64,000 nucleotides of DNA. Source: Crystallibacter permensis. GTDB taxonomy: Bacteria > Actinomycetota > Actinomycetes > Actinomycetales > Micrococcaceae. Positions 51,868 to 62,445 of the stretch are shown one piece after another; the stretch's first letter is position 1, and each line of letters opens with the position of its first letter. The DNA lies in the NCBI RefSeq assembly GCF_025960875.1, contig NZ_JAODLR010000016.1, forward strand, positions 1 through 64,000, read 5' to 3'. A program made the translations under genes and the position numbers. The notes beneath the pieces are model-generated. The model was not told the DNA's origin. It did no database searches and saw only the letters and a list, made by a program, of their open reading frames with translations.

Positions 51868-54150
51868 ATGGCAACCACGACGCAGACAGAAGCGCCGAAC
51901 ACACGCATCGTTGAACTAGACATCGAAGGCATGACCTGCGCCTCCTGTGTGGCCCGCGTCGAACGGAAACTGGGCAAACTCGAGGGCGTCAGCGCCACGG
52001 TCAACCTTCCGCTTGAGTCAGCCCAGGTCACGGTCCCGGCGACGGTAACCGACCAACAGATCGTCGAGACGGTCAACGCGACCGGCTACAAGGCCACACT
52101 CAAGACGGCCTCCGCCCCGGAGGTACCGGAGCGGGGTGCCATTGCACCCGATACCGGCGGTCCCGGTGAGGGGCAGGCGGCAGCCGGAACACCGGTCCAT
52201 GTGCACGCTGCCGGACTGCTGCGGCGGCTGATCGTAGCCGCGGTGTTCACCGTTCCCGTGGTTGTTGTTTCGATGGTCCCGGGAGCCCAGTTCCCGAACT
52301 GGGGGTGGCTGGCCCTTGTCCTGACGCTTCCGGTGGTGAGCTGGGCAGCCTGGCCGTTCCACCGGGCTGCGGCCATCAACGCCCGGCACCTGGGATCGAC
52401 GATGGATACCCTGGTCTCGCTCGGGGTCACCGCCGCGTTCCTGTTCTCTGCCTGGCAGCTCTTCGCCGACCCTGACCTCACCGCCCACCCTGGCATGGAC
52501 ATGGATGCGCACGCGCTCTACTTCGAAGTCGCCGCCGTGGTCGTAACCTTCCTGCTGCTCGGCCGCTACCTGGAAGCCAACGCCAAGCAGCGGGCCGGAG
52601 ACGCCCTCAAGGCACTGCTGAACCTCGGGGTGAAAGAGGCCGTGGTCCTGCGTAACGGGGTGGAGACCCGTGTCCCGGCCGGATCCCTGGCCGCCGGCGA
52701 TGTCTTCGTCGTCCGCCCGGGCGAAAAGATCGCGACCGACGGCATTGTCGCAGAGGGCGAAAGCGCGGTCGATGTCTCTCTGGTCACGGGAGAATCAGTG
52801 CCGGTGGACGTGACACCGGGCGACCCGGTCACCGGGGCAACCATCAACGCCTCCGGCCGCCTGCTCGTCAGGGCAACCAGGGTGGGCAGCGAAACCACTC
52901 TGGCGCAGATGGGCCGCCTCGTCAGCCAGGCCCAAAGCGGCAAAGCGCCGATCGCCCGGCTCGCCGACCGCATCAGCTCCGTATTCGTGCCCGTCGTCCT
53001 GGCCGTCGCCGTGCTGACGTTCGTCCTCTGGATGGTCATCACCGGTGACCTGAACGGCGCCTTCACTTCCGCCGTCGCCGTGCTCGTCATCGCCTGCCCC
53101 TGCGCCCTCGGGCTCGCGACCCCGGTGGGGCTGCTAACCGGCACCGGACGCGGAGCCCAGCTCGGCATCCTGATCCGCGGACCCCAGGTCCTCGAAGACA
53201 CCCGCACGGTAGACACGATCGTGCTGGACAAGACCGGCACCGTCACCACCGGGAACCTCGCCGTCACCGCCGTCACCCCGCTGGCCTCCATCGGTGAGGA
53301 TGAGATCCTGCAGTTGGCTGGAGCCGTCGAAGCCGCCAGCGAGCACCCGCTCGGCCGCGCCATTACCGCCGCCGCCGGGCAGCACGGACCGCTCCCGGCG
53401 GTCAGCGCTTTCACCAGCACCCCCGGCGGCGGGGTCCGCGGCACTGTCAGCGGGCACACCGTCGTGGCAGGACGCGAAGGCCTGCTGGCCGGTCACGGTA
53501 TCACCGTCATGCAGGAACACCGCGAGCTGCTGTCCGAGTTGCAGGACGCCGGTGCGACCGCCGTCTGGGTCGCCGTCGACGGGACACCTGCCGGGATCAT
53601 CAGCCTCCGGGACACCATCAAGGACGGCTCGAAGGCGGCCGTGACCCGGTTCCGGGAGCTGGGGCTGCGCCCGATGCTGCTCACCGGAGACAACGCCGCC
53701 GTCGCGGCGCAGGTCGCGAAGGCCGTCGGCATCGACGCGCACGATGTGCTGGCCGAAGTCCTCCCGCATGAGAAAGTCGAGCACGTCCGCCGCCTCCAGG
53801 TCTCCGGCAGGACAGTGGCCATGGCCGGCGACGGCGTCAACGACGCCGCTGCCCTGGCACAGGCCGACCTGGGCATAGCGATGGGATCAGGCACCGACGT
53901 GGCCATCGAAGCAGCCGACCTGACGGTCATGGGCGACCACCTGCCGCAGGTAGCCCAGGCCATCGAACTCTCCCGCCGCACCCTCGCCACGATCAAGACA
54001 AACCTCTTCTGGGCCTTCTTCTACAACGCGGTCGGAATCCCGGTCGCCGCGCTAGGACTGCTGAACCCAATGATCGCCGGTGCCGCCATGGCTGCCAGCT
54101 CCGTACTTGTCGTCACAAACTCGCTCCGGCTGCGCCGCTTCGGACGCTAG
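51868..54150 (+). CDS. copA: Copper-exporting P1B-type ATPase CopA
   Basis: A 760-residue Cu(I) pump. It has an N-terminal HMA domain with GMTCASC, eight predicted helices, the actuator TGES, the membrane CPC motif in [13 protein letters not shown], the phosphorylation site DKTGT, the SEHPLG nucleotide motif and GDGVNDAAAL. It expels Cu(I) from the cytosol. It is a normal CopA, without the cupredoxin front of the ATPase at 23 kb or the His-rich front of the one at 57 kb. It lies in the csoR operon. Confidence 0.97.
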   Translation: MATTTQTEAPNTRIVELDIEGMTCASCVARVERKLGKLEGVSATVNLPLESAQVTVPATVTDQQIVETVNATGYKATLKTASAPEVPERGAIAPDTGGPGEGQAAAGTPVHVHAAGLLRRLIVAAVFTVPVVVVSMVPGAQFPNWGWLALVLTLPVVSWAAWPFHRAAAINARHLGSTMDTLVSLGVTAAFLFSAWQLFADPDLTAHPGMDMDAHALYFEVAAVVVTFLLLGRYLEANAKQRAGDALKALLNLGVKEAVVLRNGVETRVPAGSLAAGDVFVVRPGEKIATDGIVAEGESAVDVSLVTGESVPVDVTPGDPVTGATINASGRLLVRATRVGSETTLAQMGRLVSQAQSGKAPIARLADRISSVFVPVVLAVAVLTFVLWMVITGDLNGAFTSAVAVLVIACPCALGLATPVGLLTGTGRGAQLGILIRGPQVLEDTRTVDTIVLDKTGTVTTGNLAVTAVTPLASIGEDEILQLAGAVEAASEHPLGRAITAAAGQHGPLPAVSAFTSTPGGGVRGTVSGHTVVAGREGLLAGHGITVMQEHRELLSELQDAGATAVWVAVDGTPAGIISLRDTIKDGSKAAVTRFRELGLRPMLLTGDNAAVAAQVAKAVGIDAHDVLAEVLPHEKVEHVRRLQVSGRTVAMAGDGVNDAAALAQADLGIAMGSGTDVAIEAADLTVMGDHLPQVAQAIELSRRTLATIKTNLFWAFFYNAVGIPVAALGLLNPMIAGAAMAASSVLVVTNSLRLRRFGR

Positions 54151-54337
54151 TCCAATCAGAGCTGGAGCAGCAGCAGGTCATTGCAGGTCAAGGGTCTGAA
54201 CGAGACGGGGAGGGCCCACAGTCCCCTCTGTGGCCGGCTCCGGGGCAGAAAGACGGATGGATCACGCCTTGTGTGAACCGGGCGTATTCGCTTCCGATCG
54301 GTCACAGTCCATGCCGCTGCCTAAAGGCGTTGAAGCG

Positions 54338-54772
54338 TTAGAACCGCTCGGGCTGTTCGCCCAGGATAAAGTGCCGGCCGCTGATGCGCTCCGGTTTCAC
54401 CTCGATGTAGAAGTCCTTCAGCGTGGGAACCCAGGTTTTCAGTCCCAGGCTTTCGGCTTCGGCAATCTCTGCGCCGGACTGCAGGACCCTGGCTGTTCCC
54501 TTCACGACGACGCTCCACGCTTCGTCACTGCCGATACCGTCCGTTTCGAACACCACGTTCTCGTTGATGGTGATCTCCGCGAGCTTCGTGCCCGGTGCGC
54601 TGCGCATGAGCAGGACTCCGTCGTGCACCAGGTAGTTAATAGGGAAGATGTCCGTCTCCCCCGCCGCTGTCAGGACAATCCGGCCGTGCCGGGTCTTTTC
54701 CAGCAGCTTCCAGCACTGGTCGTCGGTGAGTTCAAGGATCGGATCGTCATGTTCGAACATCATGCCCCCCAT
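54338..54772 (-). CDS. Pyridoxamine 5'-phosphate oxidase-family flavin-binding protein
   Basis: A 144-residue split-barrel protein: GRIVLTAAGETDIFPINYLV, VLLMRSAPGTKLAEI and a later SVVVKGTARVL match the PPOX-type FMN/F420-binding fold common in actinobacteria. The true substrate and cofactor cannot be told. Several ATG codons (54772, 54763, 54760) are possible starts. It converges with the copA operon. Confidence 0.85.
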   Translation of the reverse strand: MGGMMFEHDDPILELTDDQCWKLLEKTRHGRIVLTAAGETDIFPINYLVHDGVLLMRSAPGTKLAEITINENVVFETDGIGSDEAWSVVVKGTARVLQSGAEIAEAESLGLKTWVPTLKDFYIEVKPERISGRHFILGEQPERF

Positions 54773-55207
54773 TCTTCAAAGGTTTGCTGCAAAAGCAAAG
54801 CGGTTCAGCGACAGTCCGCCCGGTGCGGGTGGGTAAACCGTGCGGCAGGCCTGCCCCGCCTCGTGGCCGGAGCCGCCGGCGACTGCCTTCGTTTGAGCGC
54901 CCAAGGGGCAACTGTGCCAGCTCCAGGGAATTTGCGGTACCCCCAATGATCTGCCCCTGGCATCAGGGTGTACGTGTGTGGATTCTGCTGCAACAGTCCG
55001 GCACTCCCGGACCGGGCAGGACAGTCAGCCAGGCCACCGGCAAATTGGTGCCAGGCATTCCGGCACCTCGAGTCCCGCATAAGAACAGTTGCCGTTCTTC
55101 GGCAGCCGCGTGTGCCGGAGAATGGGTACGGGCAGGCAAAATGACGCGACGAGCTTTGAAGCGTGCGGGCCTGTGCGTTGCGCTGTAGGGGAAAGGTTGT
55201 GGTCCGA
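54773..55207. other. Intergenic, nothing identified
   Basis: About 435 bases with GC-rich stretches but no supported gene. Confidence 0.35.
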
Positions 55208-56010
55208 ATGAAAATGACCGACACCGAACTACTATCAGTACCGGCCGGCCCTGCCGATGATCCGGCACGGGTGGCAAGGATCCTGACTGGATTCGAGGAA
55301 GGGTTCGATGCGTTGGCCCGGATAGGCAAAGCCGTCACGGTCTTCGGATCCTCCCGTACGCCGCGTGAGGATCCCGACTATGACCTGGCACGACGGCTGG
55401 GAGCAGAATTAGCCGGACAGGGATTCACCGTCATTACCGGCGGTGGCCCCGGCATCATGGCCGCGAACAGGGGTGCTAAGGAGGCGGGCGGAACCTCGGT
55501 AGGTTTGGCATAGAGCTTCCCCACGAGCAAGGCTTAAACGACTACCTCGATGTATCCGTCACGTTTAAGATACTTCTAGATACTTCTAGATACTTCTAGA
55601 TACTTCTTTGCGCGAAAGCTTATGTTCGTTCGATATTCATCAGCGTTCCCGGTACTTCCCGGTGGGTTTGGAACTTTGGACGAACTGTTTGAAGCGCTCA
55701 CGTTGGTGCAGCCAGGGAAGATGCACGAATTCGCAGTGGTCCTGTTGGGCTCCGAGTGCTGGAGCGGCCTCTACTCGTGGTTGCCCGAGAAGCCCGGAAG
55801 CCGGGGCCTGATCGCCCCGGCCGATTTACGGTTGCTCCGAATTGCCGACAGGTCGACGACGCCGCCGGGTTCGCCCATGAGTGTCACCTCCGCCAACTCG
55901 CCCTGCAACGGCACCAGCACCGCCCGCCCCTTCCCCGGTACCGGCTGCACACGAAGCCCTTTGACCCCATGGCGGGTCTTCCGGAAATCCTCCCCCATCA
56001 GGTCACGCCC
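55208..56010 (+). pseudogene. LOG-family (lysine decarboxylase-like) protein, broken
   Basis: Two halves of a LOG-family cytokinin riboside phosphoribohydrolase-like protein are readable. The first, from the ATG at 55208, has VTVFGSSRTPREDPDYDLAR and FTVITGGGPGIMAANRGAKE. The second, from about 55616, has MFVRYSSAFPVLPGGFGTLD and ELFEALTLVQPGKMHEFAVV. Between them a probable one-base G loss near 55507 brings a stop at 55511, and a 31-base insertion made of three 10-bp repeats lies at 55570-55600. Together these changes return the downstream half to the original frame, but the stop remains. A further frameshift near 55840 breaks the C-terminus. Confidence 0.8.
55570..55609 (+). repeat. 10-bp tandem repeat inside the broken LOG gene
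   Basis: ATACTTCTAG occurs three times in a row (55570-55599), followed by the partial copy ATACTTCTTT. The unbroken gene probably had a single TACTTCTTT here, so the repeat looks like replication slippage within a coding region. Confidence 0.9.
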
Positions 56011-56115
56011 TGATGATTCCGGCTGGCATTGGAAGCCGGCGGGCGGACCCCGGGGACACAGTTCACCATACTGCCTTGGGTGTGAGCCATACCCCATGGT
56101 AAAGACCTTGACGCA

Positions 56116-56132
56116 TACCCCTAGTGGGTATA
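56116..56132. promoter_or_regulatory. CsoR operator, second copy
   Basis: ATACCCCTAGTGGGTAT, a near-perfect CsoR palindrome, lies 143 bases before the HMA protein gene at 56275. It suggests that the single CsoR of this window controls this second cluster as well. Confidence 0.78.
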
Positions 56133-56274
56133 CATTGGGATTACCGGAACATGCTGTCTCGGCCCCGCGAAGGGTCCTACGCGATGAAGGTCCCCGCAGT
56201 GCGGCAGGGCCGGGCCCTCCCAGGTCAAAATCGGCCCCACCGCACGCTTTGCAACCATCTTTGAGGAGATCGAT

Positions 56275-56610
56275 ATGTGCGGTTCAACAGTCCAGGAAAC
56301 CCCCCGGAACACCAACAGCGCGCCAGGCTGCTCCTGCTGCGGCCCGGCCCAGCACTCCGAAGTGATCATCCAGACCACAACCCCTGCCGCCACAGAGTCG
56401 GAATACCTGGTTAACGGCATGACCTGCGGGGGCTGCGCCTCCGGCGTCTCGCGCGAGATCGGCAGGCTCGACGGTGTCGGTGATGTCCAGGTCTCGCTGG
56501 TTCCCGGCGGCACCTCGAAGATTACGGTTCGCAGCACTGGACCGTTGTCCCCTGAGGCCGTCCGCGCCGCGGTAGCCAATGCGGGCTATGAGCTCGCCGG
56601 AAGCAGGTAG
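56275..56610 (+). CDS. HMA-domain copper chaperone with Cys-rich N-terminus
   Basis: A 111-residue protein. The first 25 residues contain four Cys (MCGS near the start and GCSCCGP), followed by an HMA domain with GMTCGGCASGVSREI. The extra Cys cluster could hold another Cu(I) or pass it on. The ATG lies behind GAGGAG. A CsoR box upstream predicts copper induction. It may serve the CPD-type ATPase at 57 kb. Confidence 0.88.
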   Translation: MCGSTVQETPRNTNSAPGCSCCGPAQHSEVIIQTTTPAATESEYLVNGMTCGGCASGVSREIGRLDGVGDVQVSLVPGGTSKITVRSTGPLSPEAVRAAVANAGYELAGSR

Positions 56611-56856
56611 CCGCTGTTGACGCCGGCCTGCACTGTGCGGGCCGGCAAGGCTGACCCGTCACAGTGAAAGTGCCGGCGAAGACACATCCCCCGGATTCCC
56701 TCCTCCTCCCCCTGCCTCCTGCCGCCATATGGCAAAGACCGGGACGCACGGCGGATCGTTGGAAACAAAAGCTCAAAGCCCTGAGTGCGCATGTATGCTC
56801 GGACTTGGGGCTTGCCCCGGCGGGACTTTCAGATCGAAGATCAGGGGGTAAGCACT

Positions 56857-57324
56857 ATGCCTGGAGCACGGCGCCGATGCCTTCGCTCCCCCTTGTCCGC
56901 GTGGCTGGCGGCACTTACCCTGCTCGCCGTTCTTACCGCCGTGAGCATCGGCTTCCCCATGAATCCAGGCCAATGGTCCGAAGCCTCCGGATGGGGCGCT
57001 CAACTCGAACCGCCCGCGCCGGCGGGTTCAGATTCCCCGGACCACGGCCACCGCCTCTCCAATGACAACACCGCTGCGGCGAACGTCTCTGCCTCAGTCC
57101 TTCCCGACAGCTTGGCGCCCTCTGACCATTGCCCACACAGCGACGGCCAGGAAGCCAAGTGCTCCACTGGCATAGCCCCTGCGGTGTTGACGGAGTCCTT
57201 GTCGGACAGACCCGATTTCAGCCCCACCTTCATGGTGGCGGGTCCGCCGGCTGCTACGGCTGACACATCAAAGACGCACGCGAAACCCGTCTGCCTTCTT
57301 CAGCTTTCCACCAGCCGCGTTTAG
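56857..57324 (+). CDS. Exported or membrane-anchored protein with His/Cys tail
   Basis: A 155-residue protein with one N-terminal hydrophobic segment (LSAWLAALTLLAVLTAVSIGF) and a polar remainder. It contains SPDHGHRLSNDN, SDHCPHSDGQEAKCSTG and a final PVCLLQLSTSR. The His/Cys pairs suggest metal binding outside the cell. The ATG at 56857 follows CAGGGGGT. Its position between two copper genes supports a copper role; I recognise no family. Confidence 0.6.
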   Translation: MPGARRRCLRSPLSAWLAALTLLAVLTAVSIGFPMNPGQWSEASGWGAQLEPPAPAGSDSPDHGHRLSNDNTAAANVSASVLPDSLAPSDHCPHSDGQEAKCSTGIAPAVLTESLSDRPDFSPTFMVAGPPAATADTSKTHAKPVCLLQLSTSRV

Positions 57325-57464
57325 GACAACTTTGACCTGATCCATTTTGCCGGGCACCAGCGGATCAGGTCCTTCCGCCACCGCATGTTCCCGGCGTGCG
57401 ATCACGCTGAGCTGGAACTTCCGCATCGCTTGAGCAACGTCAATTCCGAGAGGAACAAATACCC

Positions 57465-59957
57465 GTGAATCAAAAAACCCAAACCGCGGTCATGGAGGTA
57501 TCCGGTGTCCACTGGGCCTCGTCCAAGTCGGTCAGCGAATCCGTGCTGTCCCGCAGACCGGGCGTGCTCAGCGTGGAGACCAATCCTGTGGCCCAGACCG
57601 CCAACGTCACTTTCGACCCGGACCGGACTTCGGTCGCGGAACTGACCCGGTGGGTGCGTGAGTGCGGCTACCACTGCGCCGGCCAATCCGTGCCGGAGCA
57701 CATCTGCGACCCCATGCACGAAGACCATGCAGGGCACGAAAGCCATTCAGGACACGGAACGACGGCGCTGAAGGAACCCGCGGCACCGGGCGGCACGGAG
57801 AACATCACGGTTCAGGAAGCTCAGGTCTCCCACGGGGAGCACGGGGAGCACGCCGGGCACGGCAAGGCCGCGGTCCGGGACGCGCAGGAAGTCATGGGCC
57901 ACGGCGGGCATGGCGGGCACGGCATGTCGATGGAGTCCATGATCCGTGACATGCGCAACCGCTTTCTCCTGGCGGCTCTGCTGTCAATACCCATCACCCT
58001 CTGGTCGCCTATCGGGCGCGACGTCCTCGGCTTCACGGTCCCGGCCCCGTTCGGCCTGCGCGACGACGTCTTCGCGCTCATCCTGTCCCTGCCGGTGATC
58101 TTTTACTCGGCTTGGATCTTCTTTGACGGCGCCTACCGGGCGTTGAAGGCCCGCACCCTGGACATGATGGTCCTGGTCGCCGTCGGCGTCGGAGCCGGCT
58201 GGCTTTACAGCCTCATCGTCACGCTGACCGGTGGCGGCGAAGTGTTCTACGAAGCGGCCACCGTCCTGGCCACCTTCGTGCTGCTGGGCCACTGGTTTGA
58301 AATGCGGGCACGGGGCGGCGCCAACGACGCCGTCCGTACGCTGCTCGAACTCGCACCCTCGATGGCCCTGGTCATTCGCGACGGGGAACCGGTGGAAGTC
58401 CCGACCGCCGAGGTGATGCCCGGGGATTTGATGCTGGTCCGTCCGGGATCGAAGATCCCCACCGACGGTGTCGTCGAAGAGGGCGAATCCGAGATCGATG
58501 AGTCCATGGTCACCGGGGAAAGCCTGCCGGTCGCCAAATCCGCCGGCTCTGAGGTGATCGGCGCTTCGGTGAATACCACCGGTACGCTCCGTGTCCGGGC
58601 CACCAAAGTCGGCGCCGACACCGCCCTGGCACAGATCGTCGCCCTGGTGCAGGAGGCCCAGAACTCCAAGGCACCCGGGCAGCGGCTGGCGGACCGGGCC
58701 GCGTTCTGGCTCGTGTTCGTCGCCCTGATCGGCGGCTCGGCGACGTTCCTGGCCTGGTGGCTCGCTGGCGCCAGTGTGGCCCAGGCCATCCTGTTCGCCA
58801 TCACCGTGGTGGTCATCACTTGCCCTGACGCCCTCGGTCTGGCCACTCCGACCGCGATCATGGTCGGCACCGGGTTGGGCGCCAAACGCGGCGTGCTGTT
58901 CAAGAATGCCACGGCACTGGAAACCTCCGCCCGCATCGATACCGTAATTCTTGACAAGACCGGCACCCTGACCAAGGGCGAACCGGAAGTCACCGATTTC
59001 ATCGCCCACGGCATCGGCGAGGATGAACTTCTGGCCCTCGTCGCCGCAGTGGAACGCGAATCCGAGCACCCCCTGGCCGGCGCCGTCGTCAACTACGCCG
59101 TGGCTCGGGGCGTGTCCTCGCTGGACGCCAGTTCCTTCCGGAATGTCCCCGGACACGGTGCCGGTGCCACCGTGGACGGGCGCAGGGTCCTGGTGGGGAA
59201 CCGAAAGCTCATGATTGCCGAAGGCGTTGATATTGCCCCCATCGCCGAGCAGCGTGAAACCCTCGCCTCCACCGGCCGCACCGCGGTGTTAGTGGCCGTG
59301 GACGGCAGGGCCGCCGGTGTCATCGCCTTGGCCGATGCCGCCCGCGAGACCGCTGCCCCCGCCGTGGCGGCCCTGCACGAGGCCGGGATCGAGGTTGTCA
59401 TGCTCACCGGCGACAACGAGGCCACCGCCAGGCGCATCGCCGCCCAGCTGGGCATCGACACGGTCATCGCCGAGGTGCTCCCGGAGGATAAATCCGCGAA
59501 GGTAACCGAACTTCAGAAGGCGGGTAAACGGGTCGCCATGGTCGGCGACGGCGTCAACGACGCTCCCGCCCTCGCCCAGGCCGACCTCGGCATCGCCATC
59601 GGTGCCGGCACCGACGTGGCCATCGAAACCGCAGACGTGGTGCTCATGCGCTCTGATCCGCTGGACGTGCCCACAGCATTGCGCATCGGCAAGGGCACCG
59701 TGCGCAAGATGCGCCAGAACCTGGGCTGGGCCATCGGCTACAACGTCATCGCTCTGCCGATCGCCGCCGGCGTCTTCTACCCCTCACTCGGCATCATGCT
59801 CAGCCCGGAAATCGCCGCCATTTCGATGTCCGGTTCCAGTGTCATCGTCGCGGTCAACGCCCTGCTCTTGAAGCGGCTGGACCTGCCGGAGCCGGGAGAG
59901 GCCATGGGCCAGGTCGCCGAAGCCGCGCCCGCACCCCAACCCACCGGCGCGAAGTAG
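57465..59957 (+). CDS. P1B-type ATPase with CPD motif and His-rich N-terminus
   Basis: An 830-residue P-type ATPase. The front HMA-like domain has lost its CxxC ([14 protein letters not shown]). A His-rich linker follows with [26 protein letters not shown] and [15 protein letters not shown]. The membrane motif reads [11 protein letters not shown], with CPD in place of the CPC or CPH of known copper pumps, while the TGES, DKTGT, SEHPL and GDGVNDAP motifs are intact. The motif change may alter metal choice or oxidation state. The GTG start lies behind AGAGGAAC. Confidence 0.9.
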   Translation: MNQKTQTAVMEVSGVHWASSKSVSESVLSRRPGVLSVETNPVAQTANVTFDPDRTSVAELTRWVRECGYHCAGQSVPEHICDPMHEDHAGHESHSGHGTTALKEPAAPGGTENITVQEAQVSHGEHGEHAGHGKAAVRDAQEVMGHGGHGGHGMSMESMIRDMRNRFLLAALLSIPITLWSPIGRDVLGFTVPAPFGLRDDVFALILSLPVIFYSAWIFFDGAYRALKARTLDMMVLVAVGVGAGWLYSLIVTLTGGGEVFYEAATVLATFVLLGHWFEMRARGGANDAVRTLLELAPSMALVIRDGEPVEVPTAEVMPGDLMLVRPGSKIPTDGVVEEGESEIDESMVTGESLPVAKSAGSEVIGASVNTTGTLRVRATKVGADTALAQIVALVQEAQNSKAPGQRLADRAAFWLVFVALIGGSATFLAWWLAGASVAQAILFAITVVVITCPDALGLATPTAIMVGTGLGAKRGVLFKNATALETSARIDTVILDKTGTLTKGEPEVTDFIAHGIGEDELLALVAAVERESEHPLAGAVVNYAVARGVSSLDASSFRNVPGHGAGATVDGRRVLVGNRKLMIAEGVDIAPIAEQRETLASTGRTAVLVAVDGRAAGVIALADAARETAAPAVAALHEAGIEVVMLTGDNEATARRIAAQLGIDTVIAEVLPEDKSAKVTELQKAGKRVAMVGDGVNDAPALAQADLGIAIGAGTDVAIETADVVLMRSDPLDVPTALRIGKGTVRKMRQNLGWAIGYNVIALPIAAGVFYPSLGIMLSPEIAAISMSGSSVIVAVNALLLKRLDLPEPGEAMGQVAEAAPAPQPTGAK

Positions 59958-60011
59958 ATACAGCGGTTCAGATTACGACCGTCATGACGAAAGCGAAAGG
60001 CAGCTACATCC

Positions 60012-62444
60012 ATGAACCACACTCAGGAACTGTCCGAGAAGGATTGCGTACTGACGCCCGATCAGCTTCAGCGCATCCACGCCTGGTGGCGGGCGGCAAA
60101 CTATCTGTCCGTGGGGCAGATTTATCTGATGGACAACCCGCTGCTGCGGGAACCGCTGCGGCCGGAGCATGTTAAGCCGCGGCTGCTGGGGCATTGGGGC
60201 ACCACTCCGGGACTGAACTTCATTTACGCCCATTTGAACCGGGTCATCATGGAGCGGGACCTGGACATGATGTACGTCATGGGCCCGGGACACGGCGGGC
60301 CGGGCCCGGTCGCCGCCGGGTGGCTTGAAGGTACCTACAGCGAGACCTATCCCGATGTATCCCAGGACCTGGCGGGGATGAAACGGCTGTTCAAACAGTT
60401 CTCCTTCCCGGGAGGCATTCCCAGCCACGTCGCCCCGGAAACCCCCGGATCCATCCATGAAGGCGGGGAGCTGGGGTATGCCCTCTCCCACGCCTACGGG
60501 GCGGCCTTCGACAACCCGGACCTGATCGTCGCGGCGGTTGTGGGAGATGGGGAAGCCGAAACCGGGCCGCTGGCGGCGAGCTGGCACTCCAACAAGTTCA
60601 TGAACCCGGCACGTGACGGGGCCGTGCTGCCGATCCTGCACCTGAACGGCTACAAGATCGCCAATCCCACGGTCCTGGCCCGCATGGACCGGGACGAACT
60701 GGAGGGGCTGCTGCGCGGCTACGGCCACACCCCCTACTACGTTGAGGGCGAAGACCCGGACCAGATGCACCAGGACTTCGCCCGGACCCTGGACGCCTGC
60801 CTTGACGAGATCCGGGAAATCCGCCGCCGTGCCCGGGACGAGGGCCGGACCGAACGCCCGCGTTGGCCGATGATCGTGCTTCGCTCCCCCAAGGGATGGA
60901 CGGGACCGGCCGAAGTCGACGGGCAGAAGGTCGAAGGCTCCTGGCGCTCCCACCAGGTGCCCTTCAGCGCCGCACGGGAAAACGAGAGCCACCGGCAGGT
61001 CCTGGAGGACTGGCTGCGCAGCTACCGCCCGGAGGAACTTTTCGACGACTCCGGTGCCCCGGTCGAAGCGGTCCGCGCCCTGCACCCGGAAGGGGCACGG
61101 CGGATGAGCGCCAGCCCGCACGCCAACGGCGGTGTCCTGCTGAAGGACCTGCGGATGCCCGACTTCCGCGACTACGCGGTGCCGGTGTCCGAGCCGGGCA
61201 CCGGGGCGGTGGAGGCCACCCGTGTGCTCGGTGAAATGCTGCGGGACGTCATGGCCGCCAACATGGACAACTTCAGGGTCTTCGCCCCGGATGAGAACAA
61301 TTCGAACCGGCTCGGCGCCGTGCTGGAAGCCACGGACCGGGCCTGGAACGCCCGGACCGTCGAGGAGGATGACCGTCTCGCCCGTGATGGCCGGGTGATG
61401 GAGATCCTCTCCGAGCACACCTGCCAGGGCTGGCTGGAAGGCTACCTGCTCACCGGCCGGCACGGGCTCTTCTCCTGCTACGAGGCCTTCATCCACATCG
61501 TGGACTCCATGTTCAACCAGCACGCCAAGTGGCTGGATACCGCCAACGGCATCTCCTGGCGCCGGCCGGTCGCTTCCCTTAATTATCTGCTGACCTCCCA
61601 CGTCTGGCGACAGGACCACAACGGCTTCTCCCATCAGGATCCGGGCTTCATCGACCACGTGATCAACAAGAAGTCCGAGGTGATCCGCGTGTACCTGCCG
61701 CCGGACGCGAACACGCTGCTGTCCGTCGCCGACCACTGCCTGCGCAGCCGCCAGTACGTCAACGTGATCGTGGCCGGCAAGCAGCCGCAGCTGCAGTATC
61801 TGGACATGGACGACGCCATCGTGCACTGCACCAAGGGCATCGGCATCTGGGACTGGGCCAGCACGGATGCCGGCACCGAACCGGACGTGGTGATGGGGTG
61901 CGCCGGGGACGTGCCGACCATGGAAACCCTGGCCGCCGTGGACATCCTGCGCTCCCGCTTCCCGGACCTGAAGATCCGGGTGGTCAACGTCGTGGACCTG
62001 ATGCGGCTGCAGGACGACGCCGAAAATCCGCACGGCCTGGCCAACCGTGAGTTCGACGCCCTGTTCACCACGGACAAGCCGGTCATCTTCGCCTACCACG
62101 GCTACCCGTGGCTGATCCACCGGCTCACCTACCGGCGCACCAACCACGGCAACTTCCACGTCCGCGGGTACAAGGAGGAAGGCACGACCACGACACCGTT
62201 CGATATGTGCGTGCTCAACCAGATCGACCGGTTCAGCCTGGCCATCGACGTCATCGACCGGGTGCCGCGCCTGAAGGACATCGCGGCGCACGTGCGCGAG
62301 GAGCTGAAAAACAAGCTGATCGAGCACCGCCAGTACATCCGGACCCACGGCGAGGACATGCCCGAAATCAGGAACTGGCAATGGGCCGCCGTGCCCGGGC
62401 CGGCCAACCGACCGGCCGATGAAGCGCGAGAGGAACCGGTTTAG
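60012..62444 (+). CDS. xfp: Phosphoketolase
   Basis: An 810-residue thiamine-diphosphate enzyme that splits xylulose 5-phosphate (and often fructose 6-phosphate) with phosphate into acetyl phosphate and a smaller sugar phosphate. Seen are the signature [19 protein letters not shown], the cofactor loop [20 protein letters not shown], and the second-domain [18 protein letters not shown]. The length is standard. The ATG follows AAAGGCAG. It is one base from the HAD-GH65 gene, so the two are probably one operon handling sugar phosphates. Confidence 0.95.
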   Translation: MNHTQELSEKDCVLTPDQLQRIHAWWRAANYLSVGQIYLMDNPLLREPLRPEHVKPRLLGHWGTTPGLNFIYAHLNRVIMERDLDMMYVMGPGHGGPGPVAAGWLEGTYSETYPDVSQDLAGMKRLFKQFSFPGGIPSHVAPETPGSIHEGGELGYALSHAYGAAFDNPDLIVAAVVGDGEAETGPLAASWHSNKFMNPARDGAVLPILHLNGYKIANPTVLARMDRDELEGLLRGYGHTPYYVEGEDPDQMHQDFARTLDACLDEIREIRRRARDEGRTERPRWPMIVLRSPKGWTGPAEVDGQKVEGSWRSHQVPFSAARENESHRQVLEDWLRSYRPEELFDDSGAPVEAVRALHPEGARRMSASPHANGGVLLKDLRMPDFRDYAVPVSEPGTGAVEATRVLGEMLRDVMAANMDNFRVFAPDENNSNRLGAVLEATDRAWNARTVEEDDRLARDGRVMEILSEHTCQGWLEGYLLTGRHGLFSCYEAFIHIVDSMFNQHAKWLDTANGISWRRPVASLNYLLTSHVWRQDHNGFSHQDPGFIDHVINKKSEVIRVYLPPDANTLLSVADHCLRSRQYVNVIVAGKQPQLQYLDMDDAIVHCTKGIGIWDWASTDAGTEPDVVMGCAGDVPTMETLAAVDILRSRFPDLKIRVVNVVDLMRLQDDAENPHGLANREFDALFTTDKPVIFAYHGYPWLIHRLTYRRTNHGNFHVRGYKEEGTTTTPFDMCVLNQIDRFSLAIDVIDRVPRLKDIAAHVREELKNKLIEHRQYIRTHGEDMPEIRNWQWAAVPGPANRPADEAREEPV

Positions 62445-62445
62445 C

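Noticed and set aside
55229-55245. TACTATCAGTACC in the LOG gene start
   Set aside because: The second half-site is not at the 12-base offset seen in all five operators and lies inside coding sequence.
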